37,003 bases of DNA from Candidatus Poribacteria bacterium. GTDB taxonomy: Bacteria; Poribacteria; WGA-4E; GCA-2687025. Every line of letters begins with the position of its first letter. The stretch's first letter is position 1. Made by a program: the position numbers and the translations under genes. Under the pieces are notes generated by a model. The model did no database searches, had not been told where the DNA came from, and was given only the letters and a program-made list of their open reading frames with translations. This document shows, one piece after another, positions 31,573 to 37,003 of this stretch. The stretch lies in the NCBI GenBank assembly GCA_018644665.1, contig JABGQA010000137.1, forward strand, positions 1-37,003, read 5' to 3'.

Positions 31573-32117
31573 GGTCGCCTTCCTCGGTACACTCGTCGCC
31601 CTTACGCGCTATCACCACGAGGGATTCGCGGTTGGGAACGCCGCAGGCGGCGCGCATCCTACCACGCGCCGCGCGTCGTGCGCTTGCGTCGGACGAGCTG
31701 AGGATCCGTCGACCGCGATGCCATCGACGTCGACCGTCGGCCGCGCTGCCTGGTTCAGAGGTGTATCGCGATGCGGGATCTCGGGCGGGTCTATCGGCCG
31801 TGGCGCCGAAGGACGCGTGGCTGGCGATTTCGTTGTGCGTATGACGGGCGTGCCCCGACGCCGAGTGTCCTACCGGGAGGCGCAACGACGACGCCCGGTC
31901 GGCCTCAAGGCACTCGACCCGTCGTCACCGCGCAGATCGGCATGTGCGGCAGCTTCCGCTCACACGCTCACGGCGACCGCACCCGGGGCAGTCGGTCTGC
32001 GTGGGTCGACGCCGTCGGTCCCGTAGCGGGCGGTCAGGCCAGCTCCGGCTACGCTGCATGGAGCCCGCCGCCCTAGGCCGAGCGCGGCATGCTCCGCGGG
32101 CGGCGATGCCGCGCCCG
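31573..32117. other. 545-bp region with no gene seen
   Basis: Open frames here are short and of low-complexity, arginine-rich composition on both strands. It must contain the promoter of the DASS gene (reading left) and holds the hairpin that ends the STAS-TrkA_N gene. I see no RNA gene or repeat copy in it. Confidence 0.5.
32082..32114 (-). terminator. Hairpin after the STAS-TrkA_N gene
   Basis: A 9-bp stem (32082-32090 with 32106-32114) and a 15-base loop, beginning four bases past the gene's stop codon on the minus strand. There is no T-tract. Confidence 0.5.
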
Positions 32118-32909
32118 CTAGGCGGCCGCGGCTTCGTCCGCGTCGAGAAGCGCCTTGGCCATGTGATGCGCGCTGATTCTGTAGAGGCCGACCACGCTGT
32201 TCGCGCCGGCTTCCTCCAACTGCGCAACCGCCTCGTCGTCGTTTGCGCGTGCGACGATTACCAGGTCGGCCTTCGCGGCGCGTGCGCCATATGTCACGAG
32301 CATGTTGTCGGTGTCCGTCGACAGGGCCGCGACCAGTTGCCGCGCCTGCTCGACGCCCGCCTGCGTGAGGATTCCCTCCTGGGTGCTGTCGCCTTCGACG
32401 GCGGCGAAGCCCGCGTCACGGGCGAGCGCGACCTTGTCCGGGTCGGCGTCGACGACGACGCAATCAACGCCTGCGCCTCGCAACTCCGCGGCGATGTGGC
32501 TCCCGAGTCTGCCATACCCGCAGACGACCGTGTGACCCGTGAGGTTCTTGAATGCCCGTCGCCGGTTGGAGAATTGGCGAACGCCTTCGCGCTCGTCGTC
32601 GAATATCTCGAAGCGGTGTAGCATGGCCGCGGCAACCAACCGGTCGCGGATCGCAGAATTGACGTGGGTCATCCCAAAGGAGCCGCGGCCTTGGTGCACC
32701 AACTCCTTGGAAGCGTCGGCGAGGACCCGCAGCGCGACGAGATCCAGGTCGGGACACCTCGCGAGGTTTATCAGCACCTGGTCCGAAGCCCCATCCTCCG
32801 AGAGGACGACGTGCAACTGGCGGCTGAGATCCAGCGCCCTCGCCCCGGTGACCCGGCCCAATACGTCCGCGATGATGACCTCACCCTCTGTCCGAAATCG
32901 CGTGCTCAC
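32118..32909 (-). CDS. STAS domain fused to a TrkA_N (RCK) NAD-binding domain
   Basis: Protein of 263 residues, soluble. Residues about 5-110 have a STAS-like pattern (VIIADVLGRVTGARALDLSR, QVLINLA, LRVLADASKELVHQG), as in anti-sigma-factor antagonists, but the usual DSSG phosphorylation loop reads DLVA. Residues about 125-250 are a TrkA_N/RCK_N Rossmann domain: HTVVCGYGRLGSHIA, the acidic VVVDADPDK, then GDSTQEGILTQAGV. No RCK_C domain and no channel segment are present. RCK domains bind NAD(H) or nucleotides and gate potassium transport. I use GTG 32909 with GGGAG upstream; an ATG at 32954 would add 15 residues. The partner is unknown; no potassium channel gene is in view. Confidence 0.8.
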   Translation of the reverse strand: MSTRFRTEGEVIIADVLGRVTGARALDLSRQLHVVLSEDGASDQVLINLARCPDLDLVALRVLADASKELVHQGRGSFGMTHVNSAIRDRLVAAAMLHRFEIFDDEREGVRQFSNRRRAFKNLTGHTVVCGYGRLGSHIAAELRGAGVDCVVVDADPDKVALARDAGFAAVEGDSTQEGILTQAGVEQARQLVAALSTDTDNMLVTYGARAAKADLVIVARANDDEAVAQLEEAGANSVVGLYRISAHHMAKALLDADEAAAA

Positions 32910-33112
32910 GTGCGGTGGCTCCCATGTGTTGCTTCCGGCGCCCCCGGCCTTCATTCCGGGTTCGGCGCGTAAGACGTTGCGTGGCCGCGCGTGCGAGGAT
33001 CATGCCACGTGGCCCGCGAGCGTCCCGCGCGGCAATTTGCACGCTTGGCGTCGATGCGTCAGAATCAGGGAGCCAACATGTGATCGCACGGTACCCCAGG
33101 GGATCGCCTTCC

Positions 33113-34375
33113 ATGCCAACGCTTAAGTCCAGTTCTGTCCGCGTCTGCCTGTCCTTGCTCATCGCTGCGGGCGTGTGCAGTCTGACCGCGCCGCGCGCGT
33201 TCGCCGACGTGGACGCGCCCGGCGACTGGCCCCAATGGCGCGGGCCCAACCGCGATGGCGTCTCGGTGGAAACCGGTATCGCGCGAGACTGGCCTCGCAA
33301 AGGGCCGCCCGTGGTGTGGCGTCAGCCGCTGGGCATCGCCTATTCGGCCGTGTCGGTCGTAGGGTCGCGCCTGTACACCATGATGGCCACGGACACGGAG
33401 GAGTTCGCCGTCTGCCTCGATACGGCGGACGCCTCGGAAATCTGGCGCGCCAAGACCGGAGCCCGGTTCGACAACGATCGCGGCAGCGGCCCGAGATCGA
33501 CGCCAACGGTGCACGACGGCAAGGTGTACGTCCTGTCCGCCTCCGGTGTCCTCCACGCGCTCAACGCCGAGAACGGCGACGGCGTATGGAGCCGGGACTT
33601 CGTGGCGGTATTTGGCAGCAACACGCCCGGATGGGGCTTCTCCGGCTCCCCGCTCATCGAGGGCGACCTCGTGATGGTCGAGTCCGGAGGCGCCAACGGC
33701 AACGCCCTCGCGGCCTTCGACAAGGACTCCGGGGAGATCGCGTGGACCGCCGACGGCGGGGATGCCGCGTATTCGTCGCCTGTCGCGGTGACGTACGGGG
33801 GCGTCCGACAAGTGCTGTTCCTCACGCCACGGGCGCTGACCTCGGTGGCTCCGGCCGACGGCGCGGTGCTGTGGAACTACGACTGGCCCGACGGCATCAA
33901 CATCGCCACACCGCTGTTCGTGCCGGACGACCTCGTCTTCGTGTCCGCGTCTTACGACAAGGGGTCGGCCGTCGTGCGGATGAGCGACAGCGGTGATCGA
34001 ATCGACGTCGAGGAAGTCTGGGCGAGCCGGGTCATGCGGAACCACTTCAACTCGTCGGTGCTGCTCGACGGGTACCTGTACGGGTTCGACAACGCCAACC
34101 TGAAGTGCATCGAAGCGGCCACCGGCAAAGAGGAGTGGAGCCATCGGCGCAAGCTGGGCAAGGGCTCGCTCATCCGCGTCGGGGACCTTCTGATCGCCCT
34201 TGGCGAGGAGGGCAAACTCGTGCTGGCCGAGGCCACGCCTCGCAAGTATGTGCAGCTCGCAAAGACGCAGATGCTGCACGGCCGGTGCTGGACTCCGCCG
34301 ACGCTCGCGCACGGCAGGCTCTACCTGCGCAATCAGGAAGAACTCGTCTGCTTGGACGTCAGCGCCCAGCAGTAG
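33113..34375 (+). CDS. Exported PQQ-like beta-propeller repeat protein
   Basis: Protein of 420 residues with a signal peptide (VCLSLLIAAGVCSLTAPRAFA). It opens DWPQWRGPNRDGVS, the standard N-terminal motif of the environmental PQQ_2 propeller family, and has repeated blades such as VYVLSASGVLHALNAENGDGVW and LYGFDNANLKCIEAATGKEEW. These lack obvious quinone-cofactor residues and probably serve as periplasmic scaffolds rather than dehydrogenases. The start ATG is followed directly by the signal peptide, with AGGGGA upstream; a longer in-frame start at 32915 is rejected. A strong hairpin follows the gene. Confidence 0.87.
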   Translation: MPTLKSSSVRVCLSLLIAAGVCSLTAPRAFADVDAPGDWPQWRGPNRDGVSVETGIARDWPRKGPPVVWRQPLGIAYSAVSVVGSRLYTMMATDTEEFAVCLDTADASEIWRAKTGARFDNDRGSGPRSTPTVHDGKVYVLSASGVLHALNAENGDGVWSRDFVAVFGSNTPGWGFSGSPLIEGDLVMVESGGANGNALAAFDKDSGEIAWTADGGDAAYSSPVAVTYGGVRQVLFLTPRALTSVAPADGAVLWNYDWPDGINIATPLFVPDDLVFVSASYDKGSAVVRMSDSGDRIDVEEVWASRVMRNHFNSSVLLDGYLYGFDNANLKCIEAATGKEEWSHRRKLGKGSLIRVGDLLIALGEEGKLVLAEATPRKYVQLAKTQMLHGRCWTPPTLAHGRLYLRNQEELVCLDVSAQQ

Positions 34376-34404
34376 CACGACGCCGAATCGAGATTCGCAC
34401 GGAC

Positions 34405-34440
34405 GACGGCCGGCGGGCCCGCATGGGCGAGCCGGCCGTC
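34405..34440 (+). terminator. Long GC hairpin after the PQQ-like gene
   Basis: A perfect 10-bp stem (34405-34414 with 34431-34440) containing an inner 4-bp stem (34417-34420 with 34425-34428), 30 bases after the stop codon and followed by TTCGCGTC. Confidence 0.7.
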
Positions 34441-35079
34441 TTCGCGTCTGCCAGCCGGGTCGGAGCCCACACGAATCGGCGCACAATGCGACGCGCGCGG
34501 CCCATGCCGTCGCATTGTGAAACGGATGCCGTCGCACGGCGGACGCGGCCCTGCCCGTCCGGGCGCCGCTCTCTTGCTACGGCGAGTTCGCGGATAACCC
34601 AGCTATCGTGACCTATCGTCGCAGATGGCCGCCGTCGATGTTGGCCGCGCGCGGGGTTAGGGGTGTCCGGCTGAGATTGGCACGCCTCGTGCGGACAACG
34701 CTCTGTATGACGGGAAAAGCGCATTTCCGCCGGGGGCGCCCCCCGGAATCCTCCCGTAGCGACCCGGGTTCGTCTCCGTGACAAACGCGTGTCCGGCGGG
34801 AATGCCTCTTACACCGTTCGGTCCGTGGGAAACCGACCTGTCTCCGTGAGCGCCTCCAAGCGGTACCGACAGGCTCGGATCGGACGACGGTGATTCCGTC
34901 ACGACGCACTAGGGCGCGCGAACGCCCGGCGTCCACGACCGGCCTCGACGGGAAAAGACAGGATCGCCGGCGCGCAGAATGCGTGTCAGAAGGGCGTCGG
35001 CGATCCGCGTGCGGTACAATACAGAGCGTCCAGCGATCCTTCCGACCGCGGCCACGCCGCAGGCCCAAGGACCCCGACC
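34441..35079. other. 639-bp non-coding region with hairpin and promoter-like signals
   Basis: No convincing gene. On the plus strand there is a sigma-54-like match at 34678-34693 (TGGCACG, four bases, GTGC; GG and GC ten bases apart), then a 7-bp hairpin at 34730-34746 with a three-base loop. A TACAAT hexamer at 35015-35020 lies 60 bases before the next gene and could be its -10 element; no good -35 is seen. A small RNA or long leader is possible but not shown. Confidence 0.4.
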
Positions 35080-35913
35080 ATGGCGCTCGCCCGACGCACT
35101 GCGTTTCTCATCCTAGTTCTGTGCGGTGTACTTCTGTCCGCGCCCAGCGCTGTAAGAGCGCAATCCGCCTACGGGCCGGGCGGGCTGTTCCTGATTCCAT
35201 CGGCCCTGACGCCGCCCGCGGGTTCTGTGGGGTTGGGCTCCATGGCGGGCGTGCAAGACATGTGGGCCGTGCCCGTTCCCCACGAGCATCTCATCGTATC
35301 GAGCAACGTCGCGTACTCCGCGACGGACCGACTCCAGATCGGCATGACGAACATCGTGATGCGGGACGTAACCCACGCCCCGTCGTGGGGTCCATTCGCG
35401 AAGTTGCGACTCAACGATGAGACGCGGAAGGGCCCGGCGTTGGCGATCAGCGCGGTGTGGATTCCCAACAATCATTGGCGGACAGAGGTCGTCTCGCTGA
35501 GCGCCAGCAAATCCTTCTCGTTGACGGAGACGGTGAACGGTCACGTGCACGTCGGCGCGATGCACGCGAGTTGGCTCAACGGGATGAACACGAAGTGGCA
35601 CCCGTACAACCCGCGCGACCCCGAGGCCACGCCTACCGCCGCGCAGGCGCGGTACTTCGACCCGTCACGTCCGATCGTGAGGCAGGCGCCGTTCGCCGGG
35701 ATCGACATCGGCATCGGCTCGTACGTGAAAGTCACCGCCGAGGCGCGCTACCGACTCATCACCGACCACCCGGACTCGCTGCCGGGATTCGTGGGCATCG
35801 TCTTTACTCCGCACCCGCTGGCCGTGCTGGGCTTCGCCATGGGGTCGGACGGGCTGGGTGAGAACCCCGAATTCAAGATCGGCGTCGGCTACAACATCTC
35901 CACGATCGAGTAG
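35080..35913 (+). CDS. Putative outer-membrane beta-barrel or exported protein
   Basis: Protein of 277 residues with a signal peptide (residues 1-27, cleavage near VRA-QS). The mature part opens GPGGLFLIPSALTPPAGSVGLG, the pattern seen at the start of YjbH-like outer-membrane proteins, and alternates short amphipathic strands (LQIGMTNIVMRD, FKIGVGYNIS). The last residues are GYNISTIE rather than a terminal aromatic, so barrel insertion is uncertain. A plausible -10 element (TACAAT) lies 60 bases upstream. It converges on the TPR gene with three bases between the stops. Function is unknown. Confidence 0.68.
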   Translation: MALARRTAFLILVLCGVLLSAPSAVRAQSAYGPGGLFLIPSALTPPAGSVGLGSMAGVQDMWAVPVPHEHLIVSSNVAYSATDRLQIGMTNIVMRDVTHAPSWGPFAKLRLNDETRKGPALAISAVWIPNNHWRTEVVSLSASKSFSLTETVNGHVHVGAMHASWLNGMNTKWHPYNPRDPEATPTAAQARYFDPSRPIVRQAPFAGIDIGIGSYVKVTAEARYRLITDHPDSLPGFVGIVFTPHPLAVLGFAMGSDGLGENPEFKIGVGYNISTIE

Positions 35914-35916
35914 CGC

Positions 35917-37003
35917 CTAGGCGTCCAACGCGGCCCGAAGTTCGCGGACACGGCGCGCGTCGCGCGCGGGACGTGGGGTCGGGAAGGCGGCCTCGGCCGC
36001 GTCGAGATCAGCGCTGGCGGCTGTTGTGCTGCCTGCCGCTTGCTCGGCCGCCGCGCGACCGAGGAGTAGCCGCGCCTCCCACAACTTGAGTTCGGCGGAT
36101 CGCGACGCTGCCACGCCCACCGTGAAATGCTCCCGCGCCATCCCGTGATCGCCCGCGGCGAGCGTGACCGTCGCGAGCGCCCAGAGCGCCTTGGCCTCGA
36201 TACCGGGATTGGCCATCTCCCTCGCGACAGTCAGCGCGTCAGTGGCGGCCTCACCGGCCGCATCCCAGTCGCCGGCCTCCGCGTTGACGCGCGCCGTCGC
36301 GGCCGTGATGTCCGCGATGAGATCACGCGCCTTGAGCGGGCCGGCGGCTTCGAGCGCCCGGCGAAGGTAGTCGCGCGCGGCGTCCAGGTTCTCGCGCTCG
36401 TTCTCTATGGCGCCGAGGTTCAGAGTCGCGACCGCTATGCCGAAGCCGGCGCCGATCCCCTCGAAAATCTCCAGGCATTCGCCGAAGCGTTGCGCGGCTC
36501 CGTCGTAGTCGACACGAGCCAGACAGACATTACCCAGGCCGTTCAGGACGTTCGCCGTCCCGGCTACATCGCCGACCTTCCTTCGGATCGCCAGGCACTG
36601 CGTGTAGTGGCCCTCGGCGCCGTCGTAGTCCGTCTGATCCATGGAGAGGTTGCCGAGATTCTGCAGGACGGCCGCGACTCCGTTGATGTCGCCTAGCCTC
36701 TCGCGAGCCGCGAGACTCGTCTCGAAGCGCTCACGCGCGTCTGCGGCGTCTCCCTGCCGGTAGGCGGCCAACCCCCATATAAGGTTGGCGAACGCGGCCT
36801 CGCGGGCGGCCCCGATCTCGTCGGCGATGGTGTGGCTACGTTGCGAGAACTCGCGCGTCAGGTCGTACTCGCCGCGCTGGAAATGCACGGAAGCGATTTG
36901 CGCCAGCGCGTTGCTCGATTCGCGGCGGGCGTCGTCCGTGGCTCTTCCCTCCAGCACGGTCACCGCTTCCTCGAGGCGGCCCAAGGCCTGGTCGTACTCG
37001 CCG
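35917..37003 (-). CDS. Tetratricopeptide-repeat protein, 5' end beyond the window
   Basis: At least 361 residues, with the reading frame open to the right edge of the window. The visible part is a chain of TPR units of about 40 residues, with alternating pattern A-x3-F-x2-GEYDxA and LGNLSMDQTDYDGAEGHYTQCLAIRR, LGNVCLARVDYDGAAQRFGECLEIF. No signal, membrane or enzymatic domain is seen in this part. TPR arrays bind partner proteins; in related proteins they follow an N-terminal kinase, cyclase or AAA domain, which would lie outside the window. The C-terminus is a lower-complexity Ala-rich helix. Confidence 0.85.
   Translation of the reverse strand, partial: GEYDQALGRLEEAVTVLEGRATDDARRESSNALAQIASVHFQRGEYDLTREFSQRSHTIADEIGAAREAAFANLIWGLAAYRQGDAADARERFETSLAARERLGDINGVAAVLQNLGNLSMDQTDYDGAEGHYTQCLAIRRKVGDVAGTANVLNGLGNVCLARVDYDGAAQRFGECLEIFEGIGAGFGIAVATLNLGAIENERENLDAARDYLRRALEAAGPLKARDLIADITAATARVNAEAGDWDAAGEAATDALTVAREMANPGIEAKALWALATVTLAAGDHGMAREHFTVGVAASRSAELKLWEARLLLGRAAAEQAAGSTTAASADLDAAEAAFPTPRPARDARRVRELRAALDA

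Noticed and set aside
1..37003. CRISPR arrays, tRNA or rRNA genes, transposases, integrases and toxin-antitoxin pairs.
   Set aside because: I found no regularly spaced repeats, cloverleaf arms, conserved rRNA words or recognisable mobile-element proteins on either strand.

Overview
The window is GC-rich, gene-dense bacterial chromosome with no rRNA, tRNA, CRISPR array, prophage or insertion sequence that I can see. A 16-strand-type porin, a second putative outer-membrane barrel protein, Tat-type leaders and a large periplasmic respiratory operon point to a diderm (Gram-negative) respiring organism. The mix of a DUF3160 protein, an enolase-superfamily enzyme, a GH4 glycosidase, small VOC proteins and a DASS carboxylate transporter resembles genomes of uncultivated environmental or marine phyla such as the Latescibacterota/Poribacteria type. 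That placement is only an impression; no marker gene is present.

Layout. (1) 0.2-3.3 kb, plus: an ECF sigma factor, its overlapping zinc-finger anti-sigma factor, and an exported protein of unknown function made of two diverged copies of one domain. (2) 3.4-7.1 kb, minus: an exported DUF3160 protein and an outer-membrane porin. (3) 7.3-21.3 kb, minus: the centrepiece, an 11-gene respiratory operon. In order of transcription it encodes a GltD-like FAD/NAD(P) oxidoreductase with ferredoxin domains, a Rieske protein, a fused cytochrome b, an eight-haem cytochrome c, NapG-like, NapH-like and NapG-like proteins, an anchored periplasmic Ig-like protein, a NapF-like ferredoxin, a second NapH-like polyferredoxin with a His/Met-rich tail, and a NapA/NasA-type molybdopterin nitrate reductase with a Tat leader. 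Genes are separated by a few bases or overlap (three ATGA junctions), so they are probably co-transcribed and partly translationally coupled. The likely logic is electrons from quinol (bc-type complex and NapGH modules) and perhaps NAD(P)H or ferredoxin (GltD-like protein) passing to nitrate or a related oxyanion in the periplasm. No NapB, NapC or NapD is visible.

(4) 21.6-37 kb, mixed strands: a tandem pair of paralogous VOC proteins, a small membrane protein, a DHA2-like MFS exporter, a GH4 glycosidase, a third VOC protein, a ParB-like small protein, a mandelate racemase/muconate lactonizing enzyme homologue, a DUF418/HGSNAT-like membrane protein, a DASS transporter, a STAS-TrkA_N fusion, a PQQ-type beta-propeller protein, a putative outer-membrane barrel, and a TPR protein cut by the window end.

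Most notable beyond the genes: a dispersed ~42-bp hairpin repeat (four clear copies plus one degenerate) with compensatory stem changes. One copy must be translated as part of a respiratory-operon protein, and another supplies an in-frame ATG for the MFS gene. Also notable are the hybrid nitrate-reductase/bc-complex operon with two possible copper-related components, a 42-bp in-frame tandem duplication in the NAD(P)-binding fold of the GltD-like protein, and the STAS-RCK domain fusion.
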